The notes: generated by a model not told the origin, from the sequence alone. 21,755 nucleotides of DNA from an uncultured Tessaracoccus sp. (GCF_947286155.1 NZ_CAMYPD010000042.1:1-21755), one strand, 5' to 3'. Positions 1 to 7,390 are shown, counted from the first letter of the stretch. Made by a program: numbers and translations.

Positions 1-41
1 CCTCTACGTCTCGTGGGCTCGGAGATGTGTATAAGAGACAG
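1..41. other. Illumina Nextera adapter left on the contig end (artefact)
   Basis: Positions 8-41 match the 34-base Nextera read-2 transposase adapter, ending in the 19-base Tn5 mosaic end AGATGTGTATAAGAGACAG at 23-41. Bases 1-7 sit where the i7 index would be. True genomic sequence starts at about 42. The adapter read in frame gives the peptide MCIRDR, a well-known contaminant at the start of predicted proteins from poorly trimmed assemblies. Nothing here should be interpreted biologically. Confidence 0.97.
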
Positions 42-43
42 GT

Positions 44-676
44 GCTATCCGTGCCGAGGTCGCGCCGGAACACCTCGCACTCATTGTGTCCCAAATCGCC
101 AAGCTGCCACCCGCCGACGGAGTCGTCTTCGATATCGAAAGCCTCACTGTCCAGGAGATTCGGGAGCACGCCGACTACCCCGGATTCCGCATACGGGTGA
201 GGGCGTCGATCGGGCCTTGGCGGGGCACTGCGACATGGGACGTATCCACTGGCGACCCGATCATTCCGGAGCCCCGTACCGTGTCCATCAATCGGGTACT
301 CGGTGAGCCCGTACGACTGCTGGGTTATGCGGCGGAGACCATCATTGCCGAGAAGTCCGTCACCATTTTGGAGCGAGGCATCACCAGCACTAGGTGGCGC
401 GACTACGTCGACATCGTTCAACTCTGCCGCCAAGGGTTCGACCCTCAGGAGCTGCGACGCTCTGCTGAAGCCGTGGCCCGTTACCGCGGCGTGAAGCTCG
501 AGGCTGTCGGCCCTCATCTGGAGGGATACGGCACCATCGGGCAGCCCAGGTGGGCAGCCTGGCGCCGCAAAGAAGGCCTCGAAGCTGTGTGCGAGGCGCT
601 ACTCGACGATCAGATGTCTCTCATCGCCCGATTCATTGACCCCATCTTCGGTGTAGCGCCGCAGGATAGCCGCTGA
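44..676 (+). CDS. AbiEii-type nucleotidyltransferase toxin, N-terminus missing at contig end
   Basis: The frame is already open when genomic sequence begins at about 42 and ends at TGA 674-676, so this is the C-terminal part of a longer protein. A GTG at 86 is only an internal Val. The segment with LGYAAETIIAEK, then a run of basic residues and RWRDYVDI, matches the AbiEii/AbiGii (DUF1814) family, in which a pol-beta-like nucleotidyltransferase has a conserved E-x-x-x-A-E-K helix followed by a K/R-D-x-x-D helix. The catalytic N-terminal G-S/D-x-D region is off the contig. Such toxins normally follow an AbiEi antitoxin gene, which would also lie upstream. Family knowledge: abortive infection or type IV toxin-antitoxin, with the toxin modifying tRNA or nucleotides. 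A hairpin terminator follows directly. Activity of this locus cannot be judged from the fragment. Confidence 0.75.
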   Translation, partial: AIRAEVAPEHLALIVSQIAKLPPADGVVFDIESLTVQEIREHADYPGFRIRVRASIGPWRGTATWDVSTGDPIIPEPRTVSINRVLGEPVRLLGYAAETIIAEKSVTILERGITSTRWRDYVDIVQLCRQGFDPQELRRSAEAVARYRGVKLEAVGPHLEGYGTIGQPRWAAWRRKEGLEAVCEALLDDQMSLIARFIDPIFGVAPQDSR

Positions 677-691
677 GTTTTCCACAGATCG

Positions 692-715
692 CCTCCCGGA
701 TGGGAATCCGGGAGG
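692..715 (+). terminator. hairpin terminator after the AbiEii-type gene
   Basis: A perfect 10-bp stem (CCTCCCGGAT with ATCCGGGAGG) closes a GGGA tetraloop 15 bases after the stop codon. There is no T-tract, which is common for actinobacterial intrinsic terminators. It separates the toxin from tag. Confidence 0.7.
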
Positions 716-753
716 GCTGGCAGCCATAGTGAAGATGAGGAAGGAGATGGAAG

Positions 754-1308
754 GTGACAATCAGATGTTTCGGCACAGGAGATGCGCTTTACGAGCGCTA
801 CCACGACGAGGAGTGGGGCCGCCCGCTCACGCTCAGCCCCGACGAACGCGAGCTCTTCGAGAGGCTCGCATTGGAAGGCTTCCAGTCGGGGCTGAGCTGG
901 CTGACGGTGCTGCGGAAACGCGCGGCGTTCCGGCAGGCCTTTCATGAGTTCACCCCGGAAGTCGTCGCTGCGTACACAGACGACGTCGCTCGTCTGATGA
1001 GCGACGCCACCATCATCCGTAACGAGCGAAAGATTCGGGCGGCAATTCGCAACGCCGGGGCGCTCGTCGAGCTGCACGCGGCGGGTGGATCGCTCATGGG
1101 TCTGCTCGAGGAGCACCGCCCGGTTGGGCATCGTCGGCCAGCCACGCCGGAGGAAGCGCCCAGCCAATCGGCCGAGTCCGTGGCGCTTGCGAAACGCTTG
1201 AAGCAGCTCGGTTTCGTGTTCGTCGGACCGGTCACGATGTACGCCTTGATGCAGGCCGTCGGAGTCGTCGACGACCACGCCGAGAACTGCTGGCTCGTGA
1301 CGGGGTGA
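754..1308 (+). CDS. tag: DNA-3-methyladenine glycosylase I
   Basis: This 184-residue protein should excise 3-methyladenine from alkylated DNA in the cytoplasm, starting base excision repair. It aligns along its whole length with E. coli Tag (187 residues). The zinc site is complete: Cys5, His17, His175 and Cys179. Tyr16, Glu41 and Trp49, in the segments YHDEEWG and LEGFQSGLSW, correspond to the base-recognition pocket. FVGP followed by YALMQAVGVVDDH is the conserved C-terminal signature. The GTG start at 754 is preceded by AGGAGA at 742-747 and places Cys5 correctly; an upstream GTG at 729 in another frame is irrelevant. A TetR gene begins 36 bases downstream with no hairpin between, so the two may be cotranscribed. 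No repair partner lies nearby. Confidence 0.95.
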   Translation: MTIRCFGTGDALYERYHDEEWGRPLTLSPDERELFERLALEGFQSGLSWLTVLRKRAAFRQAFHEFTPEVVAAYTDDVARLMSDATIIRNERKIRAAIRNAGALVELHAAGGSLMGLLEEHRPVGHRRPATPEEAPSQSAESVALAKRLKQLGFVFVGPVTMYALMQAVGVVDDHAENCWLVTG

Positions 1309-1344
1309 GTGCATTTTCTCGGCTGATGGGTCAAGATGGGGTGC

Positions 1345-2022
1345 ATGGCAACCACTCCGCAACGCCCGCGCGCCCGTCGTCCACGAGTTCGGATGACCGC
1401 TGCCGAGCGTCGCGAGCAGCTCATTCGCGTGTCACGCGAGCTGTTTGCCAACCGCGGCTTCGAGGGAACGTCGGTGGAAGAGATTGCCGCCTCAGCCGGA
1501 GTTTCAAAGCCCGTGGTCTACGAGCACTTTGGAGGCAAGGAGGGCATCTACGCCGTGGTCGTCGACCGAGAGACGCGCGCCCTCCATGACGCCATCCACG
1601 AGGCCATCACCACGCCCGGAGCACGCTCACGCGAGCTGCTCGAGCGCGGTGCTCTCGCTCTGCTCGACTACATCGACGAATGCCCCGACGGGTTTCGCAT
1701 CCTGGCACGCGATTCGTCGCTCACGGAGCCGACGGGTTCGTTTGCCTCGATCCTGTCGGACATCGCTTCGCAGGTAGAAGACATCCTGGGCAGGCAGTTC
1801 GAGCGTCTGGGTCATGATCCCCGGTTCGCAGGGCTCTACGCGCAGGCGCTGGTAGGGCTCGTCGCGCAAACCGGGCATCGGTGGCTCGACCATCGCGAGC
1901 CGGAGAAGACGGTGGTCGCGCGACACCTGGTGAACCTTGCTTGGAACGGAATGGCGAATCTAAAACCGGATCCGCATCTGCTGGTCGAGCGTATCGAAGA
2001 ACAGCGCCAGGCACACGGCTGA
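1345..2022 (+). CDS. TetR/AcrR family transcriptional regulator
   Basis: A 225-residue one-component regulator. After a basic N-terminal tail (RPRARRPRVR), residues about 20-66 form the TetR helix-turn-helix: RELFANRGFEGTSVEEIA, then AGVSKPVVYEHFGGKEGIY, with the usual YxHFxxKexly end of the DNA-binding domain. The remainder is a helical ligand-binding and dimerisation domain of normal length. I chose ATG 1345 because the earlier in-frame ATG at 1336 adds only three residues. It lies 36 bases after tag, and its stop is 3 bases from the convergent ispE stop, leaving no room for a separate terminator. The ligand and targets cannot be told from sequence; I see no obvious palindromic operator just upstream, so it may be expressed from the tag promoter. 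Confidence 0.9.
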   Translation: MATTPQRPRARRPRVRMTAAERREQLIRVSRELFANRGFEGTSVEEIAASAGVSKPVVYEHFGGKEGIYAVVVDRETRALHDAIHEAITTPGARSRELLERGALALLDYIDECPDGFRILARDSSLTEPTGSFASILSDIASQVEDILGRQFERLGHDPRFAGLYAQALVGLVAQTGHRWLDHREPEKTVVARHLVNLAWNGMANLKPDPHLLVERIEEQRQAHG

Positions 2023-2025
2023 CGG

Positions 2026-2928
2026 TTAGTCGCGCACCACTTGGGCTCCAGCGACGGGGCCCGTCGACACCCGCACCGTGCGCACACCCGAAAACAGCGC
2101 AAGCTCCTTGCCGAGTGCCTCCGCGTCGTGTTCTGAGGCGGTCAGGAAAGCGCAGGTGGGGCCGGAGCCGGACACCACCGCGCCGAGGGCACCGTGCTCG
2201 AGCCCGAGTTGGAGCGTGTGCTGCAGCGTCGGCTTGAGGTTGATGGCTGCACGCTGGAGGTCGTTCGTGAGGTGGGCGCCGACGGCGTGCGCGTCGCCGG
2301 CATGCAAGGCTTCGAGCAACGGCGAGGGAATGTCGGTGGGTTGCGGCTGTGAGATGCGGTCGAACTCCCTGAACACTGCCGGGGTAGACAGCCCGCTGTG
2401 CGACAGCGCAAACACCCAGTGGAACGCGCCCGTCGTCGCGATGGGTTCGAGGATCTCGCCCCTACCGCTACCGTGTGCGGTGCCGCCCATGAGCAGGAAC
2501 GGCACGTCAGAACCCAATTGCGCGCCAAGCTGTCGGAGCACATCGCGAGGAGCGTGCACGCCCCAGAGCTCGCTACAGGCAAGGAGCGTGCCGGCCGCGT
2601 CTGCGGAACCGCCCGCCATGCCTCCTGCCACAGGAATGCGCTTACGGATACAAATGGCCGCGCCTGCGTCGTCGATGCTGAAGTGGCTCGCCACTAATTT
2701 CGCAGCGCGCATCGCGAGGTTGGTGTCGTCGACGGGAAGGAACCCGGCTCCCTCGCCGTGGAAGGACAAACGAAACTGTCCTGGCTCGGCGGTTTCGACC
2801 GTGATGAGGTCGCTTAGCGACACGGCCTGGAAGATAGTGCCGAGCAGGTGGTAGCCCTCGGCATCGGTCTCACCCACGCGCAGCGCGAGGTTGACCTTGC
2901 CAGGCACCCGTACCCGAACCGTCGACAT
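2026..2928 (-). CDS. ispE: 4-diphosphocytidyl-2-C-methyl-D-erythritol kinase
   Basis: A 300-residue GHMP kinase that phosphorylates CDP-methylerythritol with ATP in the methylerythritol phosphate pathway to isoprenoid precursors. The N-terminal VRVPGKVNLALRVG carries the conserved lysine of the substrate site. The GHMP glycine-rich ATP loop is PVAGGMAGGSADAAGTLLA (about residues 97-115). The C-terminal third has VVSGSGPTCAFL, the second glycine motif typical of IspE. Start ATG 2926-2928 lies 9 bases downstream of the rsmA stop, so ispE is the last gene of the rsmI-tatD-rsmA-ispE operon. The rsmA-ispE pair is a widely conserved actinobacterial arrangement. Nothing looks damaged. Confidence 0.96.
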   Translation of the reverse strand: MSTVRVRVPGKVNLALRVGETDAEGYHLLGTIFQAVSLSDLITVETAEPGQFRLSFHGEGAGFLPVDDTNLAMRAAKLVASHFSIDDAGAAICIRKRIPVAGGMAGGSADAAGTLLACSELWGVHAPRDVLRQLGAQLGSDVPFLLMGGTAHGSGRGEILEPIATTGAFHWVFALSHSGLSTPAVFREFDRISQPQPTDIPSPLLEALHAGDAHAVGAHLTNDLQRAAINLKPTLQHTLQLGLEHGALGAVVSGSGPTCAFLTASEHDAEALGKELALFSGVRTVRVSTGPVAGAQVVRD

Positions 2929-2937
2929 GTCGCCAAT

Positions 2938-3822
2938 CTAGCGGTTATACGTGTCAGATGGGGAGTCGACTGTCGGTGTCGGCAGCTGCTGGGCAATGGC
3001 CGCGAACTGGCCGACGGTGAGCGTCTCGCCCCGAGCTTCGGGGGCGAGCTCTGCGGATTCAATTGCGGCACTCGCCGCCGCTGACGAGCCAAACAGCGGC
3101 GCCAGCGCGGCGCGGAGCATCTTTCGACGCTGCGCAAAGGCTGCATCGATCACCGCGAAGGTGTTGGCGCGCGAGCCTTCCGGCGGTTCGCGTCGAGTGA
3201 GCTGCACGAGCCCAGAGTCGACGTTCGGGCGCGGCCAGAACACGGCTGGCCCGACGGTGCCTACTCGCTGCGCGTCGGCATACCAGGCCACCTTGGCCGA
3301 TGGGACCCCGTACACCTTCGAGCCAGGGCCGGCGACGAGTCGGTCTGCTACCTCGAGCTGCACCATCACGAGCCCTCGATCCCACGCGGGAAACAGCTCC
3401 AACAGGCGCAACAGCACAGGTACCGAAACGTTATACGGCAGATTCGCGACGACGGCGGTCGGTGCACGCCCGGGCAACTCGTCGACGTCCAACGCGTCGG
3501 CGTGGACCACCGCCAACCGGGTGGCGGCCTCGTCGCCAAGGCGCTCGCGAGCGGTTTGCGGCAAGCGTGCGGCAAGCGTGTCCTCGATCTCGACGGCGGT
3601 GACGCTCGCCCCGGTCTCCAGCAGCCCGAGCGTGAGGGAACCGAGGCCAGGGCCGATCTCGAGCACCTGGTCTGCGGCGGCGATGCCGGACATCGCGACG
3701 ATGCGCCGCACGGTGTTGGGATCGTGGACGAAGTTTTGGCCGCGCTGTTTCGTCGGGCGAAGATCCAATTCGTCGGCGAGTGCGCGGATAGTCGCCGGGC
3801 CCAGCAACCCCGTGTCAGTCAT
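2938..3822 (-). CDS. rsmA: 16S rRNA (adenine1518/1519-N6)-dimethyltransferase
   Basis: RsmA (KsgA) dimethylates two adjacent adenines in the loop of helix 45 of 16S rRNA late in small-subunit assembly, using S-adenosylmethionine. Visible signatures are GQNFVHDPNTVRRIV at the N-terminus, the SAM-binding motif I VLEIGPGLGSLTLGLL, motif IV NLPYNVSVPVLLRLL, and the C-terminal FAQRRKMLRAAL segment. Start: a GTG at 3840 gives 300 residues, but ATG 3822 (MTDTGLLG) gives 294, matches relatives better and overlaps the tatD stop by 8 bases (ATGACTGA), a pattern typical of translational coupling. I prefer 3822. In many actinobacteria an rpfB gene lies between tatD and rsmA; here there is none. Confidence 0.95.
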   Translation of the reverse strand: MTDTGLLGPATIRALADELDLRPTKQRGQNFVHDPNTVRRIVAMSGIAAADQVLEIGPGLGSLTLGLLETGASVTAVEIEDTLAARLPQTARERLGDEAATRLAVVHADALDVDELPGRAPTAVVANLPYNVSVPVLLRLLELFPAWDRGLVMVQLEVADRLVAGPGSKVYGVPSAKVAWYADAQRVGTVGPAVFWPRPNVDSGLVQLTRREPPEGSRANTFAVIDAAFAQRRKMLRAALAPLFGSSAAASAAIESAELAPEARGETLTVGQFAAIAQQLPTPTVDSPSDTYNR

Positions 3823-4678
3823 CGTCGCCCCAGCGGCCACCGTAGGCGGCCCAGGTGTTCTCAGTCACCTGCGTGCAGAACTCGGCGAGGTCGACGTCGA
3901 GCAGGTCTGCCAGGAAGCGCACGGTGTGCGGGATGAGGTAGGGCGCGTTGGGTTTGCCGCGCTCCGGTTTCGGCGTGAGGTAGGGGGCGTCGGTTTCGAC
4001 GAGGATCTTCTCCAGCGGCGTCGCGTGGGCGGCCTCGCGCAAGTTTGGCGCGGATCCGAAGGTCACCACGCCCGGGTACGACAGCCAGAACCCGCGCTCC
4101 ACGCAGGCGGTCGCGAAGTCGGCGTCCCCGGAGAAGCAGTGCATGACGGTGCGTTCAGGGGCGCCTTCGTCGTCGAGCACCCGGAGGATGTCGTCGTGGG
4201 CCTCGCGGTCGTGGATGACGAGCGTCTTGTTGTGCTGCTTGGCCCACTGAATGTGCCGACGAAAGGAGCGCTCCTGCGCACGTTTGCCGTCGTCATCGCG
4301 GGTTCGGTAGTAGTCGAGCCCGGTTTCGCCGACGGCGGTGGCCTCGGGCACCATGCGCTCGATCTCCGCGAGCGTCGCTTCGAACGGCTCGTCTCCGTCG
4401 CGCGTGGCGATGACGGCGGCATCGTTCGGGTGCAGCGCGACGGCGGCCGCCACGCAAGGCTGTGCTGCGGCCAGCTCGAGGGCGTGACGGGAGCTGGCCA
4501 CGTCGTAGCCGACGTCGACGATGTGCGTCACGTTCACCTGGGCGGCCAGCGCGAGCGACTCACCCGGCTTTAGTTTCGACATGTGCCAGGTGGTGGAGGT
4601 GTGGGTGTGGTTGTCGACGATGCCTCGCGGCAGCGGTTCTGGCAGGGCCGGCAAACCCAACTCTTCCAGCACGTTCAT
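3815..4678 (-). CDS. tatD: TatD-family metal-dependent DNase/hydrolase
   Basis: A 287-residue amidohydrolase-fold protein. The metal-binding signatures follow in order: DNHTHT (His24 and His26), VGETGLDYYR carrying the bridging glutamate, LVIHDREAHDDI, MHCFSGD, and LVETDAPYLTP with the final catalytic aspartate. Family members act as 3'-5' exonucleases or DNases with repair or DNA-turnover roles; the exact substrate is not fixed by sequence. Start ATG 4676-4678 overlaps the rsmI stop by 4 bases (ATGA), so translation is likely coupled. The acidic C-terminal tail WGDDD overlaps the rsmA start. It is the second gene of a four-gene operon. Confidence 0.93.
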   Translation of the reverse strand: MNVLEELGLPALPEPLPRGIVDNHTHTSTTWHMSKLKPGESLALAAQVNVTHIVDVGYDVASSRHALELAAAQPCVAAAVALHPNDAAVIATRDGDEPFEATLAEIERMVPEATAVGETGLDYYRTRDDDGKRAQERSFRRHIQWAKQHNKTLVIHDREAHDDILRVLDDEGAPERTVMHCFSGDADFATACVERGFWLSYPGVVTFGSAPNLREAAHATPLEKILVETDAPYLTPKPERGKPNAPYLIPHTVRFLADLLDVDLAEFCTQVTENTWAAYGGRWGDDD

Positions 4679-5517
4679 GATCGTCCTTCCTTCTCGGCGA
4701 CGGCTGCGGCGTAGAGGTCCTTGCGGCGGCGTCCAGTGACAGAGGCCACCTCAGCCACGGCCGCCGAGAGTTTCATACCCGAATCTATCCGGGCGCGAAC
4801 CATGCTGAGTGCGTCCTCCTGTTCCACTTCGACGACGGTGGCCCCTTCGATCACCACGGTGCACTCGCCCCGCACGCCGTCGCGCGCCCAGCGCAGGGCC
4901 TCGTCGAGGGTGCCGCGAAATACCTCCTCGTGGGGTTTCGTGAGCTCGCGGCAACACGCAACGCGGCGGTCACCGCCCAGCGCCGCGACGGCGTCGGCGA
5001 GGAATTCTTCCAGCCGGTGGGGCGCCTCGAACATCACTATGGTGCGTTCCTCGGTGGCGAGGGCGTCGAGCCGTCGACGCCGCTCCCCGGCTTTGCGCGG
5101 CAAGAAGCCCTCGAAGCAGAAGCGGTCGACGGGCAGCCCTGAGACAGCGAGCGCGGTCAGCACCGCGGAAGGGCCGGGCAGGGCAGTCACGCGCAGTCCG
5201 GCTTCAAGGAACGCGGTAACGACGCGATACCCGGGGTCGGATACCGACGGCATGCCGGCGTCGGTGATCAGCGCGACTGTCGCACCGGCGCGGGCTACGT
5301 CGACGAGCTCTGGAGTGCGCTGTGATTCGTTGCCCTCGAAGTACGAGACGATGCGCCCGTTCGCGGTGATGCCCAGCCGGCGCAGCAGTGTGACCGCGCG
5401 ACGCGTGTCTTCCGCCGCGACGACGTCGGCGTTCGTGAGCAGTGCTCGTAGCGCGTCGCTGGCGTCCCGACTCGACCCGATGGGGGTGGCCGCCAAGATC
5501 AAAACACCGTCGGACAT
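4675..5517 (-). CDS. rsmI: 16S rRNA (cytidine1402-2'-O)-methyltransferase
   Basis: RsmI methylates the 2'-hydroxyl of C1402 in the decoding centre of 16S rRNA. This 280-residue protein has the tetrapyrrole-methylase fold: ILAATPIG at the N-terminus, VVAAEDTR, VALITDAGMPSVSDPGYRVV, LPGPSAVLTALAVSGLP, and FEGFLPRK, all diagnostic of RsmI. The C-terminal region ends in a helix with RRKDLYAAAV, as in relatives. It is the first gene of the minus-strand operon and is divergent from pmt, a pairing also known in Mycobacterium. The intergenic gap to pmt is 70 bases, so both promoters are compressed into it. Confidence 0.95.
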   Translation of the reverse strand: MSDGVLILAATPIGSSRDASDALRALLTNADVVAAEDTRRAVTLLRRLGITANGRIVSYFEGNESQRTPELVDVARAGATVALITDAGMPSVSDPGYRVVTAFLEAGLRVTALPGPSAVLTALAVSGLPVDRFCFEGFLPRKAGERRRRLDALATEERTIVMFEAPHRLEEFLADAVAALGGDRRVACCRELTKPHEEVFRGTLDEALRWARDGVRGECTVVIEGATVVEVEQEDALSMVRARIDSGMKLSAAVAEVASVTGRRRKDLYAAAVAEKEGRS

Positions 5518-5574
5518 ACGCCCAGCCTATCGCCGGCTGCCGGGCGAGCGCCGCGCAATGTCCGCGCGACTGGT

Positions 5575-5590
5575 TACACTCACCTGCGTG
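5575..5590 (+). promoter_or_regulatory. putative -10 box for a leaderless pmt transcript
   Basis: TACACT at 5575-5580 fits the actinobacterial -10 consensus TANNNT, and the GTG start lies 7 bases after it, where transcription would begin. No Shine-Dalgarno sequence is visible upstream. The -35 region is unconvincing. Confidence 0.45.
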
Positions 5591-7141
5591 ATGACCACCA
5601 TCGAAGCGCTTGAAGAAGGCCGCCTGCGCCGTGACGAACTCACGTCGTGGATCGTGACGATTGGCATCACGGCTTGCGCGTTCGTGCTGCGGCTCGTCGG
5701 GCTCGCCAACCCCAACAAGCTGGCGTTCGATGAGACGTACTACGCCAAAGATGGCTGGACGCTCGTGCACCACGGCTACGAGCTGGATTGGAAGGAGCAC
5801 GCCGACGACCACATCGTCTTAGGCAACATCGATCAGGTCACCAACAACGCGTCGTTCGTCGTCCATCCCCCACTCGGCAAGGAGCTCATCGGGCTTGGCG
5901 AGCTGCTCTTCGGCCTGAATTCGTTCGGCTGGCGCGTCTCGGCGCTTGTCGCCGGCACGCTGCTGGTGATGTTCACCATCCGCATGGCGCGTCGGCTGTC
6001 ACGCTCGACGATGATCGGCGCCCTCGCGGGCGTCTTGCTCACGTTTGATGGCCTCGCGTTCGTGATGAGCCGCCTTGCGCTGCTCGATATTTTCCAGGCC
6101 ATGTTCGCCGTCGCTGGCATTTCGGCGCTGCTCGCCGACCGCGACTGGTACCGGTACAAACTCGCCGGCGTGCTGCGCGAGCGAGGCCTTCCTGATTTCG
6201 ACGGCGGTCCGGCCCCGTGGTTCTTGTGGCGGCCGTGGCGGCTCGTCGCAGGGCTGATGCTGGGCGCGTCGGTTGCCGTGAAGTGGAACTCCATGTTCGT
6301 GATGGCGGTGTTCGGCATCGTCACGGTGTGCTGGGACATCGGCGCGCGCAATCTCGCCGGCGCCAGGCGCCCATGGATGGCGCTGCTGATCGATGCACCG
6401 CTGGCGTTCGTGCAGATCGTCGTCGTGGGGCTTGTGACGTACCTCGCGTCGTGGCTTCCGTGGCTTCGCACCGACGGCGGATGGGGCCGCGACTACGGCA
6501 GTCAGCATCCAGACGATACGGCGGTACGCATCTTCGGCGACGGTCTGGGCTCACTGTGGCACTACCACAAGGAGATGTACAACTTTCACACCGGCTCCCA
6601 TATGATGCAGAACGCCACGCACACCTACGAGGCGCATCCGGCGGGTTGGTTGTTCATGATTCGTACGACGGGGATCGCCGCCGAGAACGACATCAAGCCT
6701 GGCGAGCAGGGGTGCACCGCCGTCGGCACCACCTGCCTGCGCGTGGTGTCCGCGCTGGGCACTCCCCTGCTGTGGTGGGCGGCGGCGATTGCGCTAGTCA
6801 TTGCGCTGTGGCTGTGGCTCGGGCGGCGCGACTGGCGCTTCGCGGTGCCCATCCTGGCGCTCGCGTCGACGTGGTTGCCCTGGTTCCGCTACGCCGACCG
6901 GCCACTGTTCTTCTTCTACGCCATCATGATTATTCCGTTTACGGTGACGATTCTCGCGATGGTGCTCGTACGTTTCCTCGGCCCTGCGGACCATCCCCTT
7001 AGACGGCGTCGCGCGATCATCGTCGGCATCATCGTCGGGCTCATCATCTTGAATTTCGCGTTCATCTATCCGGTGCTCACGAACCAACTCATGACGCGCC
7101 CCGAGTGGCTGATGCGCATGTGGCTAGGCACCTGGATCTAG
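5588..7141 (+). CDS. pmt: polyprenol-phosphate-mannose protein O-mannosyltransferase
   Basis: A GT39-family integral membrane enzyme that transfers mannose from polyprenyl-phosphate-mannose to Ser/Thr of proteins during Sec export. Length is 517 residues from GTG 5588 (516 from ATG 5591), close to the mycobacterial enzyme. The catalytic acidic pair is in LAFDETYYAKDG (Asp and Glu at about 48-49), followed by VHPPLGKELIGLGE, the second conserved luminal loop. YNFHTGSHMMQNATH and SRPLEW-like loop positions lie in the central extracytoplasmic region. About ten hydrophobic segments are visible, with a clustered set after residue 390. The frame is open far upstream inside antisense rsmI, but conserved sequence begins only here. 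Like M. tuberculosis, it is divergent from rsmI. It implies a mannosylating secretion pathway and a polyprenyl-phosphate mannose synthase elsewhere. Confidence 0.93.
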   Translation: MMTTIEALEEGRLRRDELTSWIVTIGITACAFVLRLVGLANPNKLAFDETYYAKDGWTLVHHGYELDWKEHADDHIVLGNIDQVTNNASFVVHPPLGKELIGLGELLFGLNSFGWRVSALVAGTLLVMFTIRMARRLSRSTMIGALAGVLLTFDGLAFVMSRLALLDIFQAMFAVAGISALLADRDWYRYKLAGVLRERGLPDFDGGPAPWFLWRPWRLVAGLMLGASVAVKWNSMFVMAVFGIVTVCWDIGARNLAGARRPWMALLIDAPLAFVQIVVVGLVTYLASWLPWLRTDGGWGRDYGSQHPDDTAVRIFGDGLGSLWHYHKEMYNFHTGSHMMQNATHTYEAHPAGWLFMIRTTGIAAENDIKPGEQGCTAVGTTCLRVVSALGTPLLWWAAAIALVIALWLWLGRRDWRFAVPILALASTWLPWFRYADRPLFFFYAIMIIPFTVTILAMVLVRFLGPADHPLRRRRAIIVGIIVGLIILNFAFIYPVLTNQLMTRPEWLMRMWLGTWI

Positions 7142-7149
7142 CGAGCCCG

Positions 7150-7183
7150 GGTGGTTGAGTAGCGGCTGTATGCGGCGTATCGA
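7150..7183 (+). repeat. REP-like palindromic unit, copy a
   Basis: Begins GGTGGTTGAGTAGCGGC and ends GGCGTATCGA, the same two ends as copies b and d. The inner arm is imperfect. It starts 8 bases after the pmt stop. Confidence 0.65.
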
Positions 7184-7210
7184 TCCTTCCATGGGTTGTA
7201 AACCGTCGTC

Positions 7211-7292
7211 GAACTTCAAAATCCGTACGCAGTTTGACCAAACACCCCTAAATCGGGCCCTTCATCTCATCTGCGTACGGATTTTGAAGTTC
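7211..7292. repeat. 22-bp perfect inverted repeat with 38-base spacer
   Basis: The left arm 7211-7232 starts GAACTTCAAAATCC and its exact reverse complement is at 7271-7292, ending GGATTTTGAAGTTC. The 38-base spacer has a small GTTTG/CAAAC hairpin at its left edge. It sits between REP-like copies a and b, in the convergent gap between pmt and the FAD oxidoreductase. Possible roles are a bidirectional terminator, a mobile palindromic element or a nested repeat; no transposase is present. Its AT-rich arms differ from the GC-rich repeats around it. Confidence 0.85.
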
Positions 7293-7307
7293 TTCAGTCG
7301 GCGCATC

Positions 7308-7340
7308 TCGATACGCGGCTTCGCCGCTACTCGATGACCG
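7308..7340 (-). repeat. REP-like palindromic unit, copy b (inverted)
   Basis: On the minus strand it reads CGGTCATCGAGTAGCGGC then a short loop and GCCGCGTATCGA. The stem GCGGC/GCCGC with a TTC loop is perfect. It is in the opposite orientation to copies a, c and d. Confidence 0.7.
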
Positions 7341-7360
7341 GGGAGCGGGCCGCCTTGACC

Positions 7361-7387
7361 CCGGTGGTTGAGTAGTGGCTGCGCGCC
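7361..7387 (+). repeat. REP-like palindromic unit, copy c (truncated)
   Basis: CCGGTGGTTGAGTAGTGGCT followed by GCGCGCC. It keeps the left end of copies a and d but lacks the right end with the CGTATCGA signature. Confidence 0.55.
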
Positions 7388-7390
7388 TAC

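Noticed and set aside
13..306. 97-codon plus-strand frame starting in the first bases
   Set aside because: Its start and first ten codons are Nextera adapter sequence, and the rest is out of frame with the AbiEii-like protein.
610..1362. 250-codon minus-strand frame covering tag
   Set aside because: Antisense shadow of tag, which has its full zinc site and family match on the plus strand.
2951..4573. 540-codon plus-strand frame across rsmA and tatD
   Set aside because: Low-complexity Ser/Arg/Ala translation antisense to two well-conserved genes; a typical high-GC shadow frame.
4721..5587. N-terminal extension of pmt by about 290 residues
   Set aside because: The extension is antisense to rsmI and has no protein-like character; Pmt homology starts after 5588 and length then matches the family.
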